Shown one piece after another: positions 35,320 to 41,849 of a stretch of 64,000 nt of DNA. The DNA lies in NCBI RefSeq assembly GCF_002102475.1, contig NZ_MSQD01000011.1, positions 29,369 to 93,368 of the forward strand, read 5' to 3'. A model generated the notes under the pieces. The model ran no database searches. It worked only from the letters and a program-made list of their open reading frames with translations, and was not told the DNA's origin. The translations under genes and the position numbers were made by a program. Source of the DNA: Thermoanaerobacterium sp. PSU-2 (lineage in GTDB: Bacteria; Bacillota; Thermoanaerobacteria; Thermoanaerobacterales; Thermoanaerobacteraceae). Numbering within the stretch: position 1 is the stretch's first letter; every line of letters starts with the position of its first letter.

Positions 35320-36291
35320 TTAATCTAACCTTAAGATTGAAGCTGCTTCTTCTGGCGGCGTAGGATTTATATATGCTCCTGTTGCAAGCTCAAATCCCGC
35401 AAATGTGGTAAGCCTTGGCAATATCTCTACATGCCAATGAAAATCCCGTCGATCATGATGTGGCACTGTATGAATGACTATATTGTACGGTGGATTGTCA
35501 AAAAAATCTTCATACTTCTTTATAAGCGATTTAAGTAGTGATGAAAGACTTCGTATGTCATCGTCGTCCATCTCGTTAAAAGCCTTGACATGTTTTTTAG
35601 GAAGTATCCATGATTCATACGCAAATTGCGATGCATAAGGGCATATAACTATAAACTTATCATTTTCGGCAACGATTCTTGCCTTTTCTTTCATTTCTTC
35701 ATCGATGATGTGGCAGTAAGGGCATCTTCCGGTATCTGCCTCATGCCTTTCAACGCCTTTTAGCTCTCTCTCTAAAATCTCAGGTACAAATGATACGCCC
35801 ATAATCTGCCAATGTCCATGTTCTAAGGAAGCACCACCGTTTGCACCAAAGTTTTTAAACATCTGAACGTACTTAATCTTCTCATCCTTCGCAATATCAT
35901 CGTATCTTAAGATGAGTGCCTTCATGATGTTCTCAATGCCTTCTACTTCCATCTGCCCCAAAGTCATATCATGATGCTGGCTTTCAACGATAATCTCTGC
36001 CACACCATACCCATCGTCTGCCTTGTACAATTCACCTTCATGCTTAGCCACATTCACATCTTTTTTAAAAGCCGCAAACTTGTTGTTAAATCCTCTTAAT
36101 GTCCACATGCCATCCTCCCCACGAAACTCTACAAGCGTAGGTGGCGTCATAGTTTCATTTCCAGGACAAAATGGGCATACTCCGCTACTTTTTATGACAT
36201 CTGCCTTCTTAAAATCGTGAGGCCTTTTACCTCTTTCAGTAGAAATAACTGCTATCTTGCCTGTAACAATATCATATCTAATCTCCGACAT
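35320..36291 (-). CDS. galT: Galactose-1-phosphate uridylyltransferase-like protein
   Basis: The 323-residue protein is a HIT-superfamily hexose-1-phosphate nucleotidylyltransferase. The N-terminal VCPFCPGNETMTPP and later RCPYCHIIDEE give two Cys pairs for metal binding. The active-site region reads LEHGHWQIMG where classical GalT has HPHPQ, and the C-terminal half ends with FHWHVEILPRL. GalT moves UMP between glucose- and galactose-1-phosphate. The altered active-site motif leaves room for another nucleotide or sugar-phosphate partner. The start is at 36291, after AAGGGTG. It leads the maltokinase/GT4 operon, with its own promoter and operator. Confidence 0.8.
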   Translation of the reverse strand: MSEIRYDIVTGKIAVISTERGKRPHDFKKADVIKSSGVCPFCPGNETMTPPTLVEFRGEDGMWTLRGFNNKFAAFKKDVNVAKHEGELYKADDGYGVAEIIVESQHHDMTLGQMEVEGIENIMKALILRYDDIAKDEKIKYVQMFKNFGANGGASLEHGHWQIMGVSFVPEILERELKGVERHEADTGRCPYCHIIDEEMKEKARIVAENDKFIVICPYASQFAYESWILPKKHVKAFNEMDDDDIRSLSSLLKSLIKKYEDFFDNPPYNIVIHTVPHHDRRDFHWHVEILPRLTTFAGFELATGAYINPTPPEEAASILRLD

Positions 36292-36372
36292 ATCATCACC
36301 CTTATCAAAAAATAAAAAGCACAATTGAATCAACTAAGTAAGAAAAATCAGCTATATGTTAATCGCATGTAT

Positions 36373-36388
36373 GTGCAACCGAGTGCAC
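36373..36388. promoter_or_regulatory. GalR/LacI-type operator of the galT-like operon
   Basis: GTGCAACCGAGTGCAC is a 16-base near-palindrome with a central CG, similar in form to GalR-type operators. It lies 11 bases downstream of the -10 box at 36400-36405, overlapping the early transcript. Confidence 0.55.
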
Positions 36389-36399
36389 TTCTTAAGTAT

Positions 36400-36428
36400 A
36401 TAATATACTTTTTTATATAAAATGTCAA
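36400..36428 (-). promoter_or_regulatory. Sigma-A promoter of the galT-like operon
   Basis: On the minus strand consensus TTGACA (36423-36428) and TATTAT (36400-36405) are exactly 17 bases apart. Confidence 0.75.
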
Positions 36429-36522
36429 TCTAATTTTTACAATCTATCGCAATATATGCGGTTTTAATGAAGCAAACAAAAAAGCACTCAAACTGATGAG
36501 TGCCTAATGCATTTATATATGC

Positions 36523-36528
36523 TATAAT
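36523..36528 (+). promoter_or_regulatory. -10 box of the small toxin mRNA
   Basis: A perfect TATAAT lies about 65 bases before the toxin start codon. The -35 region is poor (GTGCCT at 17 bases). Confidence 0.5.
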
Positions 36529-36564
36529 TATACTTGAGGTAGTCGGATAAGCAGGGTGCGGTTG

Positions 36565-36587
36565 CCACTCTCCTCATAAGGAGGTGG
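36565..36587 (+). promoter_or_regulatory. Hairpin hiding the toxin ribosome binding site
   Basis: CCAC-T-CTCCT pairs with AGGAG-GTGG around a CATA loop, with a single bulged T. The AGGAGG used by the toxin ORF is locked in the 3' arm, as in Fst-type mRNAs, where translation is held off. Confidence 0.65.
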
Positions 36588-36592
36588 TTGCT

Positions 36593-36676
36593 ATGATGAA
36601 TACATATCAAACGTTGTCTTTAATGATAATGTTTGGAATGTTAATTATAGCAGTCCTCGATTTTAAGAGGAAATAA
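36593..36676 (+). CDS. 27-residue holin-like type I toxin
   Basis: The ORF encodes MMNTYQTLSLMIMFGMLIIA then VLDFKRK: one hydrophobic segment and a basic tail, the form of the putative holin-like toxins common in Firmicutes (Hol_Tox group). It would insert in the membrane and depolarise it when overproduced. AGGAGG lies eight bases before the ATG, but in a hairpin. The gene lies between a promoter and a terminator shared with a convergent antisense RNA, so it appears to be the toxin of a type I toxin-antitoxin locus. The second ATG could also be the start. Confidence 0.75.
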   Translation: MMNTYQTLSLMIMFGMLIIAVLDFKRK

Positions 36677-36716
36677 CCGCCCTGCTGATACCAGGACGGT
36701 TTAAGATTTTTTAAAA
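36675..36716 (+). terminator. Terminator of the toxin mRNA, likely also of the antisense RNA
   Basis: AACCGCCCTG pairs with CAGGACGGTT (one mismatch), followed by a T-rich run on the plus strand. On the minus strand the stem ends the antisense transcript, so the two convergent RNAs share it. Confidence 0.7.
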
Positions 36717-36757
36717 CCGCTCTCGGGCAACCGCATTTTGCGGACGGCTGCCTCTCT
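36675..36757 (-). ncRNA. Predicted antisense RNA antitoxin
   Basis: A minus-strand transcript from the promoter at 36764-36794 would run about 80 bases into the shared terminator. Its 5' end carries the complement of CGGCTGCCTCTCT (36745-36757), which is a direct repeat of CGGTTGCCACTCTCC (36559-36573) in the 5' leader of the toxin mRNA, giving a second pairing site besides the terminator. Boundaries are predicted, not observed. Confidence 0.6.
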
Positions 36758-36763
36758 ATTTAT

Positions 36764-36794
36764 ATTATAGCATAATTCTTAAAAAAATAAACAA
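36764..36794 (-). promoter_or_regulatory. Promoter of the antisense RNA
   Basis: On the minus strand a perfect TATAAT (36764-36769) lies 19 bases from TTGTTT (36789-36794); the spacer is slightly long. Confidence 0.5.
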
Positions 36795-36911
36795 AAATTT
36801 AGCTGTCTTAAATCTACTATTAAACTAATATTCCATGAATATAATCTCTCATTCCAAATTATAATTTAGTGTAGTCTTACGCTTATTCATAAATAAAAGG
36901 AGCTGTTTATA

Positions 36912-37904
36912 TTGGCTTTGCTTACAATCATGCTTTTAATGAGCCTGGCGTTTATATTGATTTCGTGCGCTTATTTTACAAATGCCGTAGAATGGTTAGG
37001 CAAAAAGTTTAACTTAAATCAAGGAATAATCGGAAGCATCTTTGCCGCTGTAGGAACAGCAATGCCAGAGACGATTATACCTGTAATTGCAATCATATTT
37101 CACAATGGCCAAGCATCAGAAGAAATAGGTGTTGGTGCGATAGTCGGCGCTCCCTTCATGCTGTCGACACTTGGCTTCTTTGTCACAGGTGCATCTGCAA
37201 TAATATACGCTTTATTTCACAAGAGATCTTTAAAAATAACCCCTTCGCTGACTGGATTTCAAAGAGACATGTCGTATTTTATAACCATGTACTCTTTAGC
37301 CGTCATCACTTCCATAGTGAATAACTACATAGATATTAAAAACATTGTATCAATTGCTATACTTGTTTCATACTTCGTTTACGTCATCCGCACATTTTCA
37401 TCCAATGATGAAAGCATAAATGATGTAAAAAATTTGTACTTCTCGGCCAATTTTCATTCAACGCCTACTGTACATCTCATCCTTTTGCAGCTTATACTTT
37501 CCCTTTTGGGAATATCCTATGGCGCTCACATATTTATAAAGTACACAGAACAAGTATCTGCGATAGCAGGGATTCCTCCAGCCATACTGTCATTAATCAT
37601 AACGCCTATAGCAACCGAGCTTCCAGAAAAGCTTAACTCTGTCTTATGGATAGGTCAAAAAAAAGATACCCTTGCCCTTTTAAACATAACAGGGGCAATG
37701 GTATTTCAATCATCTGTGCCTGTCGCCATAGGCATGATGTTTACAGAATGGCATTTGACTGGGCTTACTATGCTTACAACCATGTTATCGCTTATATCAT
37801 CATATATAAGCCTCTTATATGCATCCAACAAAAAAAGTTTAAGCCCATTTGTTTTGATGTCAGGCATCATTTTCTATGCAATCTTTTTAATGGCACTGCT
37901 TTGA
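36912..37904 (+). CDS. Sodium/calcium exchanger-family (CaCA) cation antiporter
   Basis: The 330-residue membrane protein has about ten helices and the two inverted alpha-repeats of cation/Ca2+ antiporters: AAVGTAMPETIIPVIAIIF with GVGAIVGAPFML in the first half, and ITPIATELPEKLNSVLWIGQ with NITGAMVFQSSVPVA in the second. The acidic residue in each repeat (PET and PEK) matches the ion-binding positions. It would exchange Ca2+ or another cation for Na+ or H+. The start is a TTG with AAAGGAG upstream. Its stop codon abuts the stop of the convergent flavin reductase gene with no base between. Confidence 0.87.
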   Translation: MALLTIMLLMSLAFILISCAYFTNAVEWLGKKFNLNQGIIGSIFAAVGTAMPETIIPVIAIIFHNGQASEEIGVGAIVGAPFMLSTLGFFVTGASAIIYALFHKRSLKITPSLTGFQRDMSYFITMYSLAVITSIVNNYIDIKNIVSIAILVSYFVYVIRTFSSNDESINDVKNLYFSANFHSTPTVHLILLQLILSLLGISYGAHIFIKYTEQVSAIAGIPPAILSLIITPIATELPEKLNSVLWIGQKKDTLALLNITGAMVFQSSVPVAIGMMFTEWHLTGLTMLTTMLSLISSYISLLYASNKKSLSPFVLMSGIIFYAIFLMALL

Positions 37905-38408
37905 CTATTCTTTTATGTATGATGCCACAATTTCGCCAAAGTAAAACGTATGGTAATCTGGATACCATCTTTTATCAATATCAGCATCCAGATTTTCCTT
38001 TATCATCTCCTGTTTGTATATGACTTTACATTCATAGTGAAGTGAACACTCGCCTATTATAGGTGTATCAATTTTTTGTGATGGAATAGGTGTAAGATTG
38101 CACTCCTTAAACTTATCAAAATCCCTACCTGATTTTGTGCCGCAAAATGCAATGGCTTTATTTAAGTCCTCATTTAAAGGCACGCTAATCGTAAATTCAC
38201 CTGATTTTTCGATTTGATTGTACGTAAAGCGAGACTTTCTCACTGCAACTAAGAATACAGGTTTCCCCCAAAAATAAGTTATTCCTCCCCAGCCAATTAT
38301 CATGGTATTTAACTTATTCTCTTTAGTAGTCAAAAATATGCCTCTTGACGTAAGCTTTTGATTCACCTCTTTTAAGTACATATCGTAAGGCACTTCTTTA
38401 ATAGTCAT
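37905..38408 (-). CDS. Flavin reductase-like protein
   Basis: The 167-residue protein belongs to the flavin-reductase-like/FMN-binding split-barrel family: GIFLTTKENKLNTMIIGWGG near residue 23, then FLVAVRKSRFTYNQIEKSGEFTISVP, and GECSLHYECKV in the C-terminal part. Members bind FMN and reduce flavins or, in anaerobes, are flavoredoxin-like electron carriers. It is a single-gene unit with CGGAGGG before the ATG and ends directly against the antiporter gene. Confidence 0.9.
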   Translation of the reverse strand: MTIKEVPYDMYLKEVNQKLTSRGIFLTTKENKLNTMIIGWGGITYFWGKPVFLVAVRKSRFTYNQIEKSGEFTISVPLNEDLNKAIAFCGTKSGRDFDKFKECNLTPIPSQKIDTPIIGECSLHYECKVIYKQEMIKENLDADIDKRWYPDYHTFYFGEIVASYIKE

Positions 38409-38476
38409 GTTTCATCCCTCCGCAATATTTTTTACATTATACATTTTATAGCTTAACCTTAAAAAAACCAAATCAT

Positions 38477-38503
38477 ATGAAAAAGCCTCGAGTAAACTCG
38501 AGG
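38477..38503 (-). terminator. Terminator of the NfeD/SPFH operon
   Basis: The perfect stem CCTCGAG/CTCGAGG with a 4-base loop is followed on the minus strand by CTTTTTC, about ten bases after the SPFH stop. Confidence 0.85.
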
Positions 38504-38512
38504 TGTAGAAAG

Positions 38513-39445
38513 CTATTGATTTTTAATGAGATCTGCAACTGCCGTTATGCTTCCTAATGTTCCAACCAATTTATCAGGAATAATAAGCTTATTGGCAGGA
38601 TTCTTTGCCATCTCCTGCAATGCTTCTATTTGCTTTAATGCTATGACAGTCTCATTTGTACCTGACTCTAATATGGCTTTGTTGACCAATTCAATGGCCT
38701 TTGCCTGTGCTTCAGCAATCGCCTCAATGGCCTTCGCTTTGCCTTCCGCCTCTAATATCTGCGACTGCCTTAAGCCTTCAGCCTTTCTGATATTTGCTTC
38801 CTTCTCAGCCTCTGCCTGCAAAATTTTTGCCTGCTTTTGACCTTCAGCGACAGCTATGGCACTTTGTTTCTCACCTTCTGCCTGAAGTATTGTAGCTCTC
38901 TTATCTCTTTCTGCTTTCATCTGCTTTTCCATCGCTTGCCTTATTTCATCTGGCGGAGTAATATCCTTTATCTCTACAGACAGTATTTTTATGCCGTATG
39001 CGTCTGTAAGCTGATCAATCACTTTAAGAAGCTCTGCGTTTATCTTGTCCCTGCCTGACAAAACTTCGTCAAGCGTCATATCTCCAATGATGTTTCTCAT
39101 GTTTGTTATTGTAGAATAGACTATACCTGATCTGTAGTTCTCTATGTTGTATATGGCATCTTTTGCACTCATTACCTTATAAAATATTACATTATCGACA
39201 GATATTTTCACATTGTCCTTCGTAATGACGTTTTGCGGCTCAATATCCAATATCTGCTGCTTTGTAGATACTTTCGCCCGTACATAATCAACAAAAGGTA
39301 TCACAAAATGCCAACCCGGCTCCAACACCTTGTAAAACTGTCCCAATCTCTCAATGACGTAAACATAACCTGTTTGAACGACTTTTATGGACGCTACAGC
39401 AGCAATAAATATGAGAAGAAGCAATATTATAAACAAAATAAACAC
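38513..39445 (-). CDS. SPFH/Band 7 (stomatin-like) protein
   Basis: The 310-residue protein has an N-terminal membrane anchor (about residues 1-22) and a Band 7 domain (VVQTGYVYVIERLGQFYKVLEPGW is its start) with the SVEIKDITPPDEIRQAMEKQ motif. A long alanine/glutamate-rich helix follows (repeated QAEGEKQ and AEGQKQ). Such slipin/stomatin proteins form membrane-bound oligomers and are paired with NfeD proteases, as here: the NfeD gene is two bases upstream. The start is a GTG with TGGAGG upstream. It is thought to organise membrane microdomains or quality control. Confidence 0.93.
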   Translation of the reverse strand: MFILFIILLLLIFIAAVASIKVVQTGYVYVIERLGQFYKVLEPGWHFVIPFVDYVRAKVSTKQQILDIEPQNVITKDNVKISVDNVIFYKVMSAKDAIYNIENYRSGIVYSTITNMRNIIGDMTLDEVLSGRDKINAELLKVIDQLTDAYGIKILSVEIKDITPPDEIRQAMEKQMKAERDKRATILQAEGEKQSAIAVAEGQKQAKILQAEAEKEANIRKAEGLRQSQILEAEGKAKAIEAIAEAQAKAIELVNKAILESGTNETVIALKQIEALQEMAKNPANKLIIPDKLVGTLGSITAVADLIKNQ

Positions 39446-39447
39446 TT

Positions 39448-39861
39448 TTATTCCTCCAATCTCTTTACAATTAATTTATTTCCAGATATACCTGTTATAA
39501 CCACATTGTCACCGCTTTTTAGGGGCACATCAGATTTGACAGTCCAATATATGCCTTCAAAAAATACCTGACCAGTCTTGCCGATATCGTCTTTTATCTC
39601 TATGGTCCTACCTATATACTGGTTTTCATAGGGATAAGTCTTTGGTATGTTTTTAAATTTCTTTCTCAAGTATTTAAACGAAAAAATGAGTGAAACAATT
39701 CCTACTGCGAGAAATGCAAAAATCTGAATCGGTGTATTAGCTCCTAATAGATCCGCACATATTGCAAAAAAAGCTCCCATTGAAAAATTAAAAAATATGA
39801 AGTTGCTTGTAATAAGGTCAATAGCTATACCAATTATCATTATTGAAATCCATAATGTCAA
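39448..39861 (-). CDS. NfeD-like membrane protein
   Basis: The 137-residue short-form NfeD protein has two or three membrane helices in the first 65 residues and an OB-fold domain at the C-terminus (IGRTIEIKDDIGKTGQVFFEG ... SGDNVVITGISGNKLIVKRLE). It lacks the ClpP-like protease part of long NfeD. Paired with the SPFH protein it probably forms a membrane complex. The start is a TTG; no ATG precedes it in frame. Confidence 0.88.
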   Translation of the reverse strand: MTLWISIMIIGIAIDLITSNFIFFNFSMGAFFAICADLLGANTPIQIFAFLAVGIVSLIFSFKYLRKKFKNIPKTYPYENQYIGRTIEIKDDIGKTGQVFFEGIYWTVKSDVPLKSGDNVVITGISGNKLIVKRLEE

Positions 39862-39914
39862 TAGGCTTTCCGTATTTATCCCCCTTTCTTGTTAAAAATT
39901 TGATATTTTATCTT

Positions 39915-39943
39915 AGTATACCACAGTATGTGTCCAACATAAA
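39915..39943 (-). promoter_or_regulatory. Possible promoter of nfeD-SPFH
   Basis: An extended -10 TGGTATACT (TATACT at 39915-39920) with a weak TTTATG at 17 bases lies about 55 bases before the TTG start of the NfeD gene. Confidence 0.4.
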
Positions 39944-39993
39944 GTAGTTAGACAAGGTATTTTATAAATTTTCTATAAATTTTTGGGCAATAT

Positions 39994-40025
39994 AATAGAG
40001 CCGATCGCATAGTATCGGCTCTATT
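39994..40025 (-). terminator. Hairpin terminator after the GH4 gene
   Basis: A perfect 12-base stem AATAGAGCCGAT/ATCGGCTCTATT with an 8-base loop lies about 50 bases after the GH4 stop codon, with a moderately T-rich tail on the minus strand. Confidence 0.65.
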
Positions 40026-40077
40026 AAGGAGGATCATCAATTTTAGTTTACAATAAATAGCCGTAATTATAAAGATG

Positions 40078-41475
40078 TTATCCTTTTATTTTCCATCCAT
40101 CTAAATATTTTTTCGTATTTTCAAGCATTTCATTAAATAATTTTTTCGCATCTTTTAAAGATATTGTAACAAGGGGATCATTTACAAAAGCACTAAAAGC
40201 CAAATCAAAATCTTTCTTTAAAGCAGCTTTTAACGTCGTTTCTTGGTTGTATACCTGCCTTAGCACAAGGCTATTTACATTGTCAGGCAATTTCCCTGAT
40301 AATACAGGCTTTAGTTTATTTCCTGAAAATAAAGCGTTTGTTTCAACTACCACGCCATATGGTATTCCTTCAATCTGTCCATAGTTGGGAATATTGACAT
40401 TAGTCACTAAATCACCTAAGCCTAATAGCGCTTTAATTTGCCTAACGCCTTCTTCACCTGTTTCCTTTAACTCAAATTTTTCCTGGCCTGTCTTAAGCCT
40501 TTTACTTCTTTCAAGCCTGCGCTTCAAGTCTTCTTTTCTCCAACTTACAGTCGTTAAGCCAAACATCCATTCTCTGACTGTCTCTGGATCTTTTAAATAC
40601 CAATACCCCGGCACAAATTCCGCCAGATGTCTATCACCCGCTGCAGCTATCACTCCATATCTTAAAAACAGATCAAATTTTACTCTCTCTGCAGATACAA
40701 ACGAATTGTTCATCCAATTATTGTTAGCATCGCTGACAAATCCACTTTCATAATACTTATTCACAAATTGTCTATAAACATCCATTAAATCTATTTCTTT
40801 GTATATTGCATTGTCGATCCATGTAAAATGATTTATACCTAAGACATTTATCTTTATATCTTCCCTTGGAACATTTTCAATACCTTCTATATCCTGCAAA
40901 GCACGAGATAATAGCTTTTGTGTGCCAAAAACTTCATGGCAACATCCAAAAGCTTTAACTTGAGGGAAAATTTCATATAATGTCCTGACACAAAGCGTCA
41001 TAGGATTTGTATAATTTATGACCCACGCATCAGGACAATGCTCTTTAATCGCATTGGCAATATCAACAAACATCGGAATTGTCCTTAAAGCTCTGACTAT
41101 TCCACCAGGTCCTACTGTATCACCTACTGACTGGTAAATGCCATACTTTTCTGGTGCATGAACATCAGATTCCATCTCATCGAACGTACCTGGCAAAATA
41201 GATATTATGACAAAATCAGCACCTTTTAGTGACTCTTCTAATGTCTCACAGGCTTTATAAAGCCATTTGCCTTTAACGTCTTGTCTCATTGATAGAGCAT
41301 TGCCTATTATCTCATTGTCATGTGCCGCATCATAATCTATGTCGTACAGCTTTACTGTGCCAGAAATGCTCTCTTCCTTTGCTAAGTCGGTCATTAAATT
41401 CCACGCCCATCCTCTTGAGCCACCACCGATATAAGCAATAGTGATGTCATTCACCTTTCCATCTGTATACCTCAT
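40078..41475 (-). CDS. lplD: GH4 alpha-galacturonidase (LplD-like)
   Basis: The 465-residue NAD- and metal-dependent GH4 enzyme has the nucleotide motif IAYIGGGSRGWAWNLM near residue 13 and INYTNPMTLCVRTLY (Asn-Pro-Met at 157-159). The active-site motif is CHEV (Cys179-His180-Glu181-Val182) in GCCHEVFGTQ. CHEV is the described signature of alpha-galacturonidases, as opposed to the CHSV or CNVP forms of glucosidases. It would remove galacturonate from the non-reducing end of small oligogalacturonides, feeding uxaC in region 1. It lies 54 bases downstream of a scar of an ABC permease gene, matching the LplC-LplD order of Bacillus. AGGAGG precedes the ATG. Confidence 0.9.
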   Translation of the reverse strand: MRYTDGKVNDITIAYIGGGSRGWAWNLMTDLAKEESISGTVKLYDIDYDAAHDNEIIGNALSMRQDVKGKWLYKACETLEESLKGADFVIISILPGTFDEMESDVHAPEKYGIYQSVGDTVGPGGIVRALRTIPMFVDIANAIKEHCPDAWVINYTNPMTLCVRTLYEIFPQVKAFGCCHEVFGTQKLLSRALQDIEGIENVPREDIKINVLGINHFTWIDNAIYKEIDLMDVYRQFVNKYYESGFVSDANNNWMNNSFVSAERVKFDLFLRYGVIAAAGDRHLAEFVPGYWYLKDPETVREWMFGLTTVSWRKEDLKRRLERSKRLKTGQEKFELKETGEEGVRQIKALLGLGDLVTNVNIPNYGQIEGIPYGVVVETNALFSGNKLKPVLSGKLPDNVNSLVLRQVYNQETTLKAALKKDFDLAFSAFVNDPLVTISLKDAKKLFNEMLENTKKYLDGWKIKG

Positions 41476-41529
41476 TAAGCTTAACCTCCTGACCTAAAAT
41501 AAAATTTATTGAGTAGATTTATACTTAGT

Positions 41530-41580
41530 TTAGTTCTTTAATCCAGTTGTTGCAATACCTTCAACGAAGTATTTTTGCGT
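41530..41580 (-). pseudogene. 3' scar of an ABC permease gene (LplC/MalG type)
   Basis: The minus strand encodes TQKYFVEGIATTGLKN followed by a stop. This is the C-terminal signature of the MalG-type permease, seen intact as KYFVEGISTSGLKG at the end of the 16686-17591 gene. A stop codon lies two codons upstream in frame and no longer permease reading frame exists, so only 16 codons remain. It sits just before the GH4 gene, where an intact lplABCD-type operon would have its last permease. Confidence 0.8.
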
Positions 41581-41589
41581 ATTTATCTA

Positions 41590-41644
41590 GAAAGCAAAAA
41601 AATATCCTTTTAGCAACAATTAAACGTCGCTAAAAGGATATTTT
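41590..41644 (-). terminator. Strong terminator between the GH3 gene and the permease scar
   Basis: A perfect 16-base stem, AAAATATCCTTTTAGC with its reverse complement (41599-41614 and 41629-41644), is followed on the minus strand by a T-run. It would end the transcript of the GH3/ABC locus and insulate the GH4 gene. Confidence 0.85.
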
Positions 41645-41849
41645 CCATGGTATCTTTATTCCATAATAGTATATTATTATTACTATGTCAGTTCTGTGCA
41701 GCAGAGAAATTTTATCTTTGGATTTGATGAGTCAGTTATCATGTCATCCTTAATATGTTGGCGTTTTTTAACTTATCAGCACAAGATTATCACCTAAACG
41801 CAGCACGCCTATATTCTAATTTGTTTTTTATATGCATACTTTTCTAGTA
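41645..41849. other. Intergenic stretch, nothing recognised
   Basis: I see no open reading frame, repeat or hairpin of note between the GH3 stop codon and the terminator stem. Together with the scar and terminator, the gap between the GH3 and GH4 genes is about 370 bases. Confidence 0.6.
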
